Assembly (NCBI RefSeq): GCF_001909055.1
Contig: NZ_LVWI01000030.1
Coordinates: 62,001 to 126,000, forward strand
DNA length: 64,000 nt
Direction: 5' to 3'
Source of the DNA: Paenibacillus helianthi
GTDB taxonomy: Bacteria > Bacillota > Bacilli > Paenibacillales > Paenibacillaceae
Both the position numbers and the translations under genes were made by a program. Under the pieces are notes generated by a model, which was given only the letters and a program-made list of their open reading frames with translations, did no database searches and was not told the DNA's origin. Below are positions 1 to 8,765 of this stretch, in pieces; positions within the stretch are counted from its first letter, which is position 1; every line of letters begins with the position of its first letter.

Positions 1-308
<308 letters not shown>

Positions 309-379
309 ATGTTGGGGAGGGTTATATATTCCTCATTAGTATCGGATTTCAGTAAAGCTATTTTAAAGTTTGCCTAGGA

Positions 380-424
380 GAAACGGCTGCCATCCTGCAG
401 GAGAGGAGGAGGCCGTTTTTTCTT
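380..424 (+). terminator. Rho-independent terminator after the aldo/keto reductase
   Basis: AAACGGC (381-387) pairs with GCCGTTT (412-418), and an uninterrupted T run follows. It closes the transcript of the partial aldo/keto reductase gene. Confidence 0.75.
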
Positions 425-556
425 TTTACACTCCGGTTGCGCTCTGGAATTTACGGTTTTTGAGCAAAGATAGCTTGCATCGCATACGACAAGCCTCTAC
501 AATCTTGAGCAGGAACGTTAAGCAGAGAGAGCAAGGATAAGGAGAATGGAGAAGCT

Positions 557-1330
557 ATGACGAAGAAAACAATCTTTTTTGATATTGACGGTACAATCTA
601 TGATGAGGAGAAGAACATCCCCGCTTCCACGAAGGAAGCTATTGCTGAACTGAAAAGACAGGGGCATCATGTAGCAATTGCCACAGGCAGAGCCGCATAC
701 ATGTTCGAGGATTTGCGTGAAGAGCTGGACATTCATTCTTATGTGTCGCTCAACGGGCAGTATGTTGTTTTTGAAGGAGAAGTAATTTACCGCAACCCCC
801 TGGATACCTCTTCCCTGCAGGCTCTAACCTTGTTTGCCGAAAAAAATGATCATCCGGTGGCTTATATTGATGCCGTAGGCATGAAGGTGAATGTTGCGGA
901 GCATGAGTATATCAGAACCAGTATCGGGTCGCTGAAGCTGGCGTTTCCGACACATGATGCGGAGTATTTTCTGCAGCACGAAATCTATCAGGCGCTGATT
1001 TTCTGTCCAGAGGAAAATCAGGTGTTATACGAGGAGACGTATCCGCAATTTCATTTTATACGCTGGCATCCCTTGTGTATGGATGTGCTGCCGGGAAATG
1101 GCTCGAAGGCGGGGGGCATCGCTCAAATGATGAAATCGCTCGGGGTCCGGAAGGAAGATATCTATGCGTTTGGTGATGGACTGAATGATCTGGAGATGTT
1201 GGGCTTTGTGGGTCATGGTATCGCGATGGGCAATGCAGAAGATGAAGTGAAGGCTGTTGCGCGCTATGTTACCAAGCCAGTCAGTGAGAATGGAATTCTT
1301 GAGGGCTTGAGAATGGTGGGGCTGTTGTAG
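557..1330 (+). CDS. Cof-type HAD-IIB family phosphatase (YkrA-like)
   Basis: A 257-residue cytoplasmic hydrolase of the haloacid dehalogenase superfamily. HAD motif I is FFDIDGT at the N-terminus (nucleophile and acid/base Asp). The early ATGR motif is motif II. The C-terminal FGDGLNDLEML is motif IV, which binds Mg2+. The cap between the motifs is of the C2B (Cof) kind. Length and organisation fit the Bacillus YkrA/YwpJ group, which dephosphorylate sugar phosphates, FMN or other small phosphates; the real substrate is unknown. The ATG is preceded by AAGGAG and GGAG sequences. The gene is monocistronic, between two terminators. Confidence 0.9.
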   Translation: MTKKTIFFDIDGTIYDEEKNIPASTKEAIAELKRQGHHVAIATGRAAYMFEDLREELDIHSYVSLNGQYVVFEGEVIYRNPLDTSSLQALTLFAEKNDHPVAYIDAVGMKVNVAEHEYIRTSIGSLKLAFPTHDAEYFLQHEIYQALIFCPEENQVLYEETYPQFHFIRWHPLCMDVLPGNGSKAGGIAQMMKSLGVRKEDIYAFGDGLNDLEMLGFVGHGIAMGNAEDEVKAVARYVTKPVSENGILEGLRMVGLL

Positions 1331-1717
1331 AGGAAAGGTGCAAATTTCAGCTTGCCCAGACGGTAGGAACATCCAATTTTCCGGGGAATAAATAGCAGCC
1401 TACGAGACGAATGTCCATGCCTCCATAGGTAAATAGAGTACTTCGGCAGTCACGCTGCAAACTGAATCAACAGCACAATTCTGCTGAGCATAGTGGGCCA
1501 TAATCCAATCAGAAGACGGGAGCACTTCTATACGAAGGCGTTCCTGTCTTTTTTGCTGCCGCTTTATTTGCTGAAATGAAGGTTTTATAAGAAATTTGTT
1601 ATTCCCTTCCTCTGGAGTGGTTAAGATATATTAATGTGTCCGCAAGAGGCCGGGAAGTCCTTTATGCCGGAACATATTTCTTATCCAAGCAGGAATCGCA
1701 GAAGCGGAGGAATCCTT
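1331..1717. other. intergenic stretch with one terminator, no gene seen
   Basis: The gap between the HAD phosphatase and the alpha-glucosidase holds one clear terminator (1513-1554) and the alpha-glucosidase ribosome site. A longer open frame starts at 1634, but the first 28 codons of that frame do not look coding (see the alpha-glucosidase). I found no operator palindrome or small gene. Confidence 0.5.
1513..1554 (+). terminator. Rho-independent terminator
   Basis: The 9-bp stem runs from AAGACGGGA (1513-1521) to TCCTGTCTT (1542-1550), with one G-T pair. An inner CTTC/GAAG pairing lies in the loop, and a T run follows. It probably ends the HAD phosphatase transcript. Confidence 0.65.
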
Positions 1718-3409
1718 GTGAACCCGAAATGGTGGAAGGAAAGCGTAGTGTACCAGATTTATCCGATCAGCTTCATGGACAGCAATGGTGACGGGATCGG
1801 TGATTTGCGCGGAATTATGTCTAAGCTGGATTATTTGCAGGATCTGGGCGTGGATGTCATCTGGATCTGCCCGATTTATAAATCGCCGAACCATGACAAC
1901 GGCTATGATATTAGTGATTATTGCGACATTATGAAGGAATTCGGGACGATGGATGATTTTGACCGGCTGCTGCGGGAGATGCACTCCCGCGGGATGAAGC
2001 TGATGATGGATCTGGTGCTGAACCATACTTCCCATCAGCATCCCTGGTTTATTGAATCCAGAAGCTCTAAGGATAATCCCAAACGGGATTATTATATCTG
2101 GAGAAAAGGTAAAAACGGCGGTCCGCCGAACAACTGGGAGTCTTATTTCAGCGGCTCGGTCTGGGAGCTCGACCCCAAGACGGATGAATATTACCTGCAT
2201 CTGTATTCCAAATTTCAGCCGGATCTGAACTGGGAGAATCCCGCCGTGATCGACAAGCTGCATGAAATGGTGCAGTGGTGGCTGAAGAAAGGAATCGACG
2301 GCTTCCGTTTTGACGCAATCGCCCATATTGTGAAGAAGGACGGGTATCCCGACGCCTTGAATCCTAAGGGTACGACGACTGTGCGGGCGTATGACATGTT
2401 CTCCAATCTGGAGCATGTGCACACGCTGCTGCGCAATCTGAACGAGCAGGTGCTCTACTTTTACGATATTATGACGGTTGGCGAAACTTCGGGGCTTGGC
2501 CCGGAGCAGGCACTGGATTATGTCGGTGACGGACGCCGCGAGCTGAACATGACCTTTCAATTCGAGCATATGAATCTGGACTGCGCGGCTCCGGGCGGAG
2601 GAAAGTGGGATACGGTCCCCTGGAGTCTCTTGGAACTCAAGAAGATCATCAGTAACTGGCAGACGGTCCTGCATAATAGTGGCTGGAACGCCAACTATTT
2701 GTGCAACCATGACCAGCCGCGTTCGGTATCCCGGTTCGGCAACGATATGTATTACCGCATCCCCTCAGCCAAAATGCTGGCTACCTTTATTCATATGCTG
2801 GAGGGAACCCCTTATATCTACCAGGGTGAGGAGATCGGGATGACCAATGCGGGCTTTGATTCGATTGATGATTACCGGGATGTAGAAACACTGAATTATT
2901 ATGAGGAAAAGCGCACGAATGGCGTTCCCGAAGCTGATATCATGGCCGCAATTCATAAAAAAAGCCGGGACAACGCCCGCACGCCGATGCAATGGAACGA
3001 TGGAGAGGACGGTGGATTTACGGAAGGCGTACCGTGGATCCGGTTGAACTCCAATTCCCGGGAGATTAATGCAGCCAGTGCGGTCAAAGACCCTGACTCG
3101 ATCTATCATTATTACAAGAAGCTGATCCAGCTGAGAAAAAAACATCAGGTCATTGTCTACGGTGAATACGCCCTGCTACTGGGAGAGCACCCGGAAATTT
3201 ATGCGTACACCCGCACACTTGAGGATCAGCGGCTGCTGGTGGTGCTGAATTTCTTTGAGCGGGAGCCGGTGTTTGAGCTGCCGGAGGAATTTCAGTCACA
3301 GAAGCTGGAGCTGCTGATCTCTAATTACACGCCAATTAATGAGGAAGACCTGAGAAATCTGAAGCTTCGTCCTTATGAAGCAAGAGTATATCTGCAGCGA
3401 CAGAACTAG
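1718..3409 (+). CDS. GH13 alpha-glucosidase (oligo-1,6-glucosidase type)
   Basis: A cytoplasmic glycoside hydrolase of family 13, 563 residues with the start chosen here. It hydrolyses short alpha-glucosides such as isomaltose-type oligosaccharides or trehalose-6-phosphate. The N-terminus WWKESVVYQIYPISF is typical of the MalL/TreA subgroup. Conserved regions include DLVLNHTS, GFRFDAI (nucleophile Asp), TVGETSG (acid/base Glu) and NHDQPR. The frame is open from an ATG at 1634, but GTG 1718 has GGAGGAA (1706-1712) five bases upstream and gives the family's usual length and N-terminus. No PTS or regulator gene sits next to it, so MalL-like activity is a better guess than TreA. A terminator follows immediately. 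Confidence 0.9.
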   Translation: MNPKWWKESVVYQIYPISFMDSNGDGIGDLRGIMSKLDYLQDLGVDVIWICPIYKSPNHDNGYDISDYCDIMKEFGTMDDFDRLLREMHSRGMKLMMDLVLNHTSHQHPWFIESRSSKDNPKRDYYIWRKGKNGGPPNNWESYFSGSVWELDPKTDEYYLHLYSKFQPDLNWENPAVIDKLHEMVQWWLKKGIDGFRFDAIAHIVKKDGYPDALNPKGTTTVRAYDMFSNLEHVHTLLRNLNEQVLYFYDIMTVGETSGLGPEQALDYVGDGRRELNMTFQFEHMNLDCAAPGGGKWDTVPWSLLELKKIISNWQTVLHNSGWNANYLCNHDQPRSVSRFGNDMYYRIPSAKMLATFIHMLEGTPYIYQGEEIGMTNAGFDSIDDYRDVETLNYYEEKRTNGVPEADIMAAIHKKSRDNARTPMQWNDGEDGGFTEGVPWIRLNSNSREINAASAVKDPDSIYHYYKKLIQLRKKHQVIVYGEYALLLGEHPEIYAYTRTLEDQRLLVVLNFFEREPVFELPEEFQSQKLELLISNYTPINEEDLRNLKLRPYEARVYLQRQN

Positions 3410-3417
3410 AGTGGTCT

Positions 3418-3466
3418 AAAGAGTTGCCATGACGCGGGAAGTATGGCGAAATGGCGACTCTTTTTT
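3418..3466 (+). terminator. Rho-independent terminator after the alpha-glucosidase
   Basis: AGAGTTGCCAT (3420-3430) pairs with ATGGCGACTCT around a roughly 20-base loop, with one internal mismatch, and runs into six Ts. It lies 8 bases after the stop codon. Confidence 0.8.
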
Positions 3467-3639
3467 GAGTTTAGCTATAAAAGACGGTACAATTGCGTTA
3501 CATTAGGTGATATGTTCAAACCCGTTATTCTGAGAAAAATAAGGGACATCGCCATTGGAATCGGGAGAGCTTGGTTCGAATACACGCGTAGCATACATAG
3601 AGAGGTTTGTGCAGGTGCTGCTGCGGGAGGAGAAGGAAC

Positions 3640-4386
3640 ATGGGTGAGTGGTATGAGGAGAGTTTTGGTGAGGATTACTTAACTGTATACAGACACCGGG
3701 ATTTTGGCGGGGCGCGGCGTGAGGTGGAGCGGATGATCGGATGGCTGGAGCTGCCTCAGGGGGCCAGGGTGCTTGATCTGTGCTGCGGCATGGGACGCCA
3801 TTCTCTGGCGCTCGCGGAAGCGGGATATGAGGTTACCGGTGTGGACCTGTCTGAGGCGCTCCTGCGTGAAGCGCGGGCACAGGCCGGAGCCGAAGCCGTG
3901 ACCTGGATACGTTCAGATATGCGTCAGCTGCCGCTTGAGGGCGGCTTTGAGGCTGTGGTGAATTTGTTTACTTCCTTTGGCTACTTTGAAGAGGATGAGG
4001 AGCAGGTGAAGGTGCTGCGGGAAATCCGCCGCATGCTTGTACCGGGCGGCAAATTCATAGTGGATTTTCTGAATCCGGCTCATGTCATCCGCCATCTGGT
4101 TCCGCACTCCGTCCGTGAGGATGGGGATACTCTGATTGATGAGTCGCGGCGGATTGAGGATGGTTATGTCAAGAAGGATATCATCCTGACCTCGAAGTCC
4201 TGTGGGGCTTCACGTAAGTACCATGAGCGCGTCAAGCTGTATCCGCTGGATCAATTCCGCGAGATGATTGCAGCCGCAGGCCTTCAACTGGAGGCGGTCC
4301 ACGGCAGCTATGAGGAAGAGGAGTATGTGGCGGAGAGCTCCGGGCGGATGATTTTTACGGGTGTACGTCCGGTGAAGGGATCATGA
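3640..4386 (+). CDS. class I SAM-dependent methyltransferase
   Basis: A 248-residue soluble methyltransferase. Motif I is VLDLCCGMGRHS, the glycine-rich SAM-binding loop, followed by the acidic end of strand 2 in GVDLS. Motif II/III is seen as FEAVVNLFTSFGYF. The late PGGKFIVDFLNP is the usual post-II region. The acceptor substrate is unknown. The ATG at 3640 follows GGGAGGAGAAGGA; an ATG eleven codons upstream would give a Cys/Arg-rich leader with no ribosome site. The stop codon overlaps the start of the metallo-beta-lactamase gene (ATGA), so the two are translationally coupled. Confidence 0.88.
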   Translation: MGEWYEESFGEDYLTVYRHRDFGGARREVERMIGWLELPQGARVLDLCCGMGRHSLALAEAGYEVTGVDLSEALLREARAQAGAEAVTWIRSDMRQLPLEGGFEAVVNLFTSFGYFEEDEEQVKVLREIRRMLVPGGKFIVDFLNPAHVIRHLVPHSVREDGDTLIDESRRIEDGYVKKDIILTSKSCGASRKYHERVKLYPLDQFREMIAAAGLQLEAVHGSYEEEEYVAESSGRMIFTGVRPVKGS

Positions 4387-4517
4387 GGAAGACAGAACTA
4401 ACCTCAGGGGAAGGCGGTGACGATAGCGTGAGGAAGATAGACCTGATCCCAGGGGAAGGCGGCAGCGATAGCATGCAAAAGGTTGGTATGAACTCATGGG
4501 AAGGCGGTATTATTCAG
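4383..4517 (+). repeat. 45-bp tandem repeat, three units, at the start of the MBL gene
   Basis: The units run 4383-4427, 4428-4472 and 4473-4517. Each carries GGGAAGGCGG about 24 bases in, a good ribosome-binding match. The first two end in GATAGC directly before the next ATG or GTG. At protein level the units read MRKTELTSGEGGDDS, VRKIDLIPGEGGSDS and MQKVGMNSWEGGIIQ. Confidence 0.8.
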
Positions 4518-5468
4518 GTCTCGGTTCCGATGGACCTGCCGCTGCGTCAGGTGAACAGCTATATTCTCCCTGATCGGAACCGACAGCTTACGGTTATCGA
4601 CCCTGGTCCGCATACGCCCCAAGCGGAGCTTGCCTGGGAGAATGTGTTGAAGGAGCTGGGCTATTCATGGGGTGAGATTCGGGATATTGTGGTCACGCAT
4701 CATCATCCGGACCATTACGGTCTTGCAGGATGGCTGCAGTCCCGCAGTGGAGGTAAGGTCTGGATGTCGGGACGGGCCCATGCCGAAGCCCGGCTGACCT
4801 GGGGAGAGGCGGCTACTCTGAATGAAGCGCTGCCGCAATTTTTCCTCAGCAACGGCATGCCTGAGGAGTGGATACAGGGAATCCGGGAGCATTTGGAACG
4901 CTTCCTGCCCCAGGTCACCCCTCAGCCAGAGGTGACCTATCTCAATACCATGGAGCCGTTCCACATGGGGAACCGCAAGTGGCAGCCGATCTTGACCGGT
5001 GGACATGCACCGGGGCACGTGTCCTTTTATCATGGCGGCAGCGGGCAAGTTCTGTGCGGCGATGCTGTGCTGCCGCAGATTTCGCCCAATGTCAGCCTGC
5101 AGCCGGGCAGCGATCCGCAGCCGCTGCTGACCTTCATGGAGGGGCTGCGCGAGCTGCGTAGTCTCCGGGTAACTCAGGCGTTTCCGGGCCACCGGAAACC
5201 GTTCGCGGGTTTCACGGAGCGGGCGGACAGCCTGCTGCGCCATCATGAGGAGCGGCTGGATACGACTGCCGCTCTGCTTGAGGGTGGCCCGCTCAGCGGC
5301 TTCGCGGTATGCGAAGCGCTGTTCCGCAGCCGCGTGTCGAACGCACACCAGATGCGGTTCGCCATGAGCGAGGCATTGGCCCATCTGGCCGAGCTGGTGC
5401 GCCGGGAGCGGGCGGAGGTCATCCGGCCGGAGAGCGGCGGAGTGACCACGTTCGCGGCAGTGGAGTAA
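4383..5468 (+). CDS. MBL-fold metallo-hydrolase with a repeated N-terminal extension
   Basis: A metallo-beta-lactamase fold hydrolase of up to 361 residues. The zinc ligands are visible as THHHPDHYG (HxHxDH), a later GGHAPGH, CGDAVL and PGHRKP near residue 275. This layout resembles the glyoxalase II/RNase Z-like group with a C-terminal helical domain; the substrate is unknown. The start at 4383 overlaps the methyltransferase stop codon. The first 45 residues are three imperfect 15-residue repeats (period 45 bases), each opening with a possible start codon: ATG 4383, GTG 4428 and ATG 4473. The catalytic domain itself starts only around residue 43, so the true start is uncertain. Confidence 0.85.
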   Translation: MRKTELTSGEGGDDSVRKIDLIPGEGGSDSMQKVGMNSWEGGIIQVSVPMDLPLRQVNSYILPDRNRQLTVIDPGPHTPQAELAWENVLKELGYSWGEIRDIVVTHHHPDHYGLAGWLQSRSGGKVWMSGRAHAEARLTWGEAATLNEALPQFFLSNGMPEEWIQGIREHLERFLPQVTPQPEVTYLNTMEPFHMGNRKWQPILTGGHAPGHVSFYHGGSGQVLCGDAVLPQISPNVSLQPGSDPQPLLTFMEGLRELRSLRVTQAFPGHRKPFAGFTERADSLLRHHEERLDTTAALLEGGPLSGFAVCEALFRSRVSNAHQMRFAMSEALAHLAELVRRERAEVIRPESGGVTTFAAVE

Positions 5469-5496
5469 GCTGCGTGTAAACCAGCAGCAACATTAT

Positions 5497-5555
5497 AAAG
5501 GCCAGGCCACGTATGACACAGGGGGAACCCCATGCATACGCGGCCTGGCCTTTTT
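5497..5555 (+). terminator. Rho-independent terminator after the MBL hydrolase
   Basis: A long stem AAAGGCCAGGCC...GTATG pairs with CATAC...GGCCTGGCCTTT, followed by five Ts. The reverse complement also has a short T tract, so it may work for the convergent gene at 5674-6486 as well. Confidence 0.8.
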
Positions 5556-5559
5556 GAGG

Positions 5560-5634
5560 AACAACGGCAGGAATGCCGTTGTTGAAGCACCCTGGGCTGG
5601 TTTGCTCAGAAGCAACGGCAGGAATGCCGTTGTT
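5560..5634. repeat. two copies of a perfect hairpin palindrome
   Basis: Copy 1 (5560-5583) has arms AACAACGGCA and TGCCGTTGTT around GGAA. Copy 2 (5611-5634) has the same loop and arms except for one outer base. They sit 51 bases apart between two convergent genes. They could be back-up terminators or a dispersed palindromic repeat. Confidence 0.75.
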
Positions 5635-5673
5635 GGACCGCCCGAACAGTCAATTTGTACTGAACCGTAACGA

Positions 5674-6486
5674 TTATTCTACCTTTTTCATCTTGGACGG
5701 GTTGTTGATTTTGTACTTCACAGGATGCTGAGTGAGCTTCTTGGCCACGACCTTTGCTTCAAAGGACACGGTATCGCCAACAGCCAATTCCAGTTTTTTT
5801 AACGTTGCGCTGTGGCTGGACCAGATTTCATCGATAGCCAGGTCGTGGCCCTCCACAGCCACTCCCTCATAGATGATAACCTCGTCATCGTTATCGGAGA
5901 AATGATTGGGCACGGTTGTGAACTCTTTGACGACAGCCGTCATCTGCAGCTTCTCTTCAGGCAGAACTACGGCCGCCTTCTTTGGGGATTTGGCCGGTTT
6001 CTTCTTTGGAGCTTCCGGCGGTTCGCCGGCTACAATGGCTACAGCTTCTTCAGCCCTTGAGCTAACAGCCATTGATGGTGTGGCCTCTTCGTCTCCGCTA
6101 TCTTCCGGGCCGGCTGCTGAATCTACAACATCTGCTGCCCCCTCTTCCGCCACAGCTTCTTCAGGATCATTCCCTGATTCCTCCGTCTTCGCCGCTTCGG
6201 AAACAGTGCCTGCTCTTGAACCGAAGGCGGCAGTCTGCATTTCTTTTAGATAAGCAGGATGAATGCAGTGCTGCTGCTTGTTCTCGAACTGTATCACAAC
6301 GGTCTGAGGATCAACATATCCTACAATCTCACAGGGCAAAGTAAGCCCTTGCCGCTTGTACAGATAGGTTTTGACCCGGGTTGCTGTGGTGGATAATAGG
6401 TTCCATTCCTTGCAGCGCTCAATGAGCTCATCTTCACTCTCAAAATCCTGTACCAGCATGGGGCTGATCACAAAGGGATAGGTCAT
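5674..6486 (-). CDS. unknown two-domain protein with an Ala/Glu/Pro/Lys-rich linker
   Basis: I do not recognise a family. The 270-residue product has an N-terminal domain of about 90 residues (MTYPFVISPM to HPAYLKEMQ) and a C-terminal domain of about 90 residues (MTAVVKEFTT to KMKKVE). They are joined by a low-complexity linker first rich in Glu/Ala and then Pro/Lys (PKKKPAKSPKK). There is no signal peptide or membrane segment, so it is probably cytoplasmic; the basic linker stretch could contact nucleic acid, which is a guess. The start at 6486 follows AAGGAAGGTGAG; the frame extends 28 codons further without a ribosome site. It lies just downstream of the yutG-like gene on the same strand. 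Confidence 0.7.
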   Translation of the reverse strand: MTYPFVISPMLVQDFESEDELIERCKEWNLLSTTATRVKTYLYKRQGLTLPCEIVGYVDPQTVVIQFENKQQHCIHPAYLKEMQTAAFGSRAGTVSEAAKTEESGNDPEEAVAEEGAADVVDSAAGPEDSGDEEATPSMAVSSRAEEAVAIVAGEPPEAPKKKPAKSPKKAAVVLPEEKLQMTAVVKEFTTVPNHFSDNDDEVIIYEGVAVEGHDLAIDEIWSSHSATLKKLELAVGDTVSFEAKVVAKKLTQHPVKYKINNPSKMKKVE

Positions 6487-6578
6487 CCTGTGCTCACCTT
6501 CCTTACCATCTATTATCCGGAGCAGACCAGTTCTAGGGGGGCTGTCCGAAGTTGGTATACCAATTAACACGTTGACCG

Positions 6579-7190
6579 CTATTCCGGCTGTGTTTTTTCT
6601 TTCTCCGGCGCTGCCTTCCGTGAGGCTTCCTCAAGATCCTCGGGCGCATGCGGATGACCAAGCTCCTGCTCACGTTCGGCCTGTTTCCGGTGCGCGATAC
6701 GCGAGCTGGCGGCAGCAGCCACCGCTCCTACAATGTCGTCCAGATAGGTATGGATTTGGCCGGTAGTTTTGTCGTTCAGCCGTTCGAGAACCCCTGGTTT
6801 CAGCTTGTCCACATAGCCGTAATTGGTGAAGCCGATGCTCCCGTATACGTTCACTATGGAAAAAGCCAGAATTTCATCGACGCCGTACAAGCTCTCATCA
6901 TTTTCTATCATGTCCTGCAGAGGGGAGAGCAGCTTGCCCTCTTCTGCCAGCACATCCAGCTGGATACCTGTCAGAACGGCGTTCTGTACCTCGCGTTTGC
7001 TCAGCACCATCTCTACGTTATGGACACACTCTTCCATTGTAAGGTTCGGATAATATTTCTTCTGCAGCAGCATTACCAGCTCGGCGATTTCTTCCAAGGT
7101 TACTCCGCGTTTATGCAGCCAGAACCTGGTTGCTTCCGCGACCTTTTTGCTGTTTAGACTGTAAGGTATTTTTGCATTAGCATCAGCCAT
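6579..7190 (-). CDS. phosphatidylglycerophosphatase A-related protein (YutG family)
   Basis: A 203-residue protein resembling Bacillus YutG, which carries the PgpA domain. PgpA-type enzymes dephosphorylate phosphatidylglycerophosphate to phosphatidylglycerol. Unlike E. coli PgpA, this group is mostly soluble. Visible elements are the N-terminal LHKRGVTLEEIAELV, the central acidic YGVDEILAFSIVNVYGSIGFTNYGY and the later TYLDDIVGAVAAA helix. The last 35 residues are a highly charged tail. The ATG at 7190 follows a GGGGTGA ribosome site. It is divergent from gerM and upstream of the unknown gene at 5674-6486. The enzymatic role in Gram-positives is not firmly established. Confidence 0.75.
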   Translation of the reverse strand: MADANAKIPYSLNSKKVAEATRFWLHKRGVTLEEIAELVMLLQKKYYPNLTMEECVHNVEMVLSKREVQNAVLTGIQLDVLAEEGKLLSPLQDMIENDESLYGVDEILAFSIVNVYGSIGFTNYGYVDKLKPGVLERLNDKTTGQIHTYLDDIVGAVAAAASSRIAHRKQAEREQELGHPHAPEDLEEASRKAAPEKEKTQPE

Positions 7191-7365
7191 GATCAGTCAC
7201 CCCGTAAATGTGTCTTAGTTTGGATAGCTTAGAAAATTGTAACCTGCCTGTGCTGCAATTGTCCAGATTCCGGGAATTTAGGATAAGCTGTTGTTATTTT
7301 TTGAGCAGAGGGCTCGTATACATAGCAGTACAACTGATCTCAAGCGTTGAAAGGGGTAATCATTC

Positions 7366-8490
7366 ATGAAGCATATGAAACACATCCGCGGGCTCTCCGC
7401 AGCTTGCCTGCTCGCGGTTCCGTTAACCTTGTCCGGCTGCAGTATGTTCGGATCGGAATCGGCATCAGTGGATCCTCCGCCTGGTGAGGTCGAAGCGCAA
7501 ATGCTGCAAGTCAGCGGTGACGGGGCATTGAAAACCGGTTTGCTCGGGCCCGCAGCACTGGATGGAGCTGACCTTTCCGCTGGAGTGAGTACGGATACTT
7601 CGTCTGCTGCTGCAGCCGGAGAGCGGACAACCGTCTTCCTGGAGGATGGAAATGGCCTGTTAGCCCCGGTATCTCTAAGCCTGCCGGAAGGCGACGATAC
7701 CGCTATGCTGAAGGACTCCCTGACCGCACTGGTCCGCAAAGGAAACTATGCCTCTGCACTACCCGAGGGCTTCAAGGGTGTGCTGCCTGCCGGAACGGAA
7801 GTGAAGAACATCACCGTAGACAAGGCTAAGCTGGCCGTGGTTGAGTTCAACTCCAAGTTTAATGATTACGAACCGGCAGATGAACGCAAAATACTTGAAG
7901 CGGTCACCTGGACGCTGACCGGACAGGACGGAATTCAGGGCGTGCAGTTGTGGGTAGACGGGAAAAAACTTACGGAGATGCCGCTGCAGGGCACGCCGCT
8001 GGACCGCCCGTTAACCCGCACCCTCGGAATTAACCTCCCCAAAAACGGACCGCTGCTGATGAATTCCAGCGCGGTCACGGTATATTTTTCAGCAGCAGCT
8101 TCGGACGGCAGTTATCAATATTATGTACCGGTTACCCGCTTTGTACCCGCAGGGCAGGATACCCTGAAGGCAGCGCTGAATGAACTGATTGCCGGTCCGG
8201 AAACACAGAAAGGACTGGAGACGGTAATGACTCAGGAAACGGTGCTGGATTCGGTGGAAGCGGGACAGAACGGGGTGGTCACTGTTTCTCTGAATGATGA
8301 TATGTTCGCGGACGGCAAGGGAGTACCGGCGGAAATGCTTGAATCCGTTGTACTTACGGTTGCACAGAACTCCGACGATGCGCTGGTGCAAATCCGCATG
8401 AACGGGCAAAAAACAGTAACCGGCACCAATAACGTTGACTACGGGCAGCCGGTATCGGCCCCGGAATATGTGAATGTGCTACCGCTGTAA
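7366..8490 (+). CDS. gerM: GerMN-domain spore germination lipoprotein
   Basis: A 374-residue secreted lipoprotein. The N-terminus has a basic start, a hydrophobic core and the lipobox LSGC with Cys25 as lipidation site. A low-complexity stretch follows, then two GerMN domains, the first around residues 90-210 and the second around 215-370. The repeated pattern is TLKAALNELIAGP followed by a VSLNDDMFADG-like segment. Bacillus GerM takes part in sporulation and germination and binds near the sporulation channel. The order gerM-rph-rdgB is the same as in B. subtilis, which supports orthology. A GAAAGGGG ribosome site precedes the ATG. Confidence 0.88.
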   Translation: MKHMKHIRGLSAACLLAVPLTLSGCSMFGSESASVDPPPGEVEAQMLQVSGDGALKTGLLGPAALDGADLSAGVSTDTSSAAAAGERTTVFLEDGNGLLAPVSLSLPEGDDTAMLKDSLTALVRKGNYASALPEGFKGVLPAGTEVKNITVDKAKLAVVEFNSKFNDYEPADERKILEAVTWTLTGQDGIQGVQLWVDGKKLTEMPLQGTPLDRPLTRTLGINLPKNGPLLMNSSAVTVYFSAAASDGSYQYYVPVTRFVPAGQDTLKAALNELIAGPETQKGLETVMTQETVLDSVEAGQNGVVTVSLNDDMFADGKGVPAEMLESVVLTVAQNSDDALVQIRMNGQKTVTGTNNVDYGQPVSAPEYVNVLPL

Positions 8491-8653
8491 AATCGAAAGT
8501 AAGGTCAAAAGATGCTTTTGTGCCTGCTCTTTGGTAGAATAAAGCTTGCTACGCTGCTACTTGGAGTCAGCGAACTCTGAACCGGCTGTTTGCCGTAAGC
8601 GTTGCAGGTATTTGTGCTTAGCTTTCCGAATCTTATAGATGAAATTTCAAGGC

Positions 8654-8685
8654 GATGCCGTCCTGATCTTTATGGGGACGGCATC
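8654..8685 (+). terminator. hairpin between gerM and rph, possible terminator
   Basis: GATGCCGTCC (8654-8663) pairs with GGACGGCATC around an 11-12 base loop. The following T run is short (CCCTTT), so it may slow or process the transcript rather than end it. It lies 163 bases after gerM and 80 before rph. Confidence 0.45.
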
Positions 8686-8765
8686 CCTTTCTGCGTAGAA
8701 TGTAAGAGGGCGGACGCTGAGGCCACACAACAAACTTAGAGCTAGAGATGTAGGAGGCAGAAAAG

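Noticed and set aside
1634..1717. 28-codon N-terminal extension of the alpha-glucosidase
   Set aside because: The extension has no ribosome site and no similarity to family N-termini, while GTG 1718 has a well-placed GGAGGAA and gives the normal length.
3443..3682. 79-codon open frame before the methyltransferase gene
   Set aside because: It lies over a terminator and promoter region, has no ribosome site, overlaps the real methyltransferase start and encodes an unstructured, basic, Cys-containing sequence without family features.
8496..8653. Small gene or riboswitch between gerM and rph
   Set aside because: No open frame with a ribosome site and no recognisable aptamer fold; only a hairpin near 8654 is visible.
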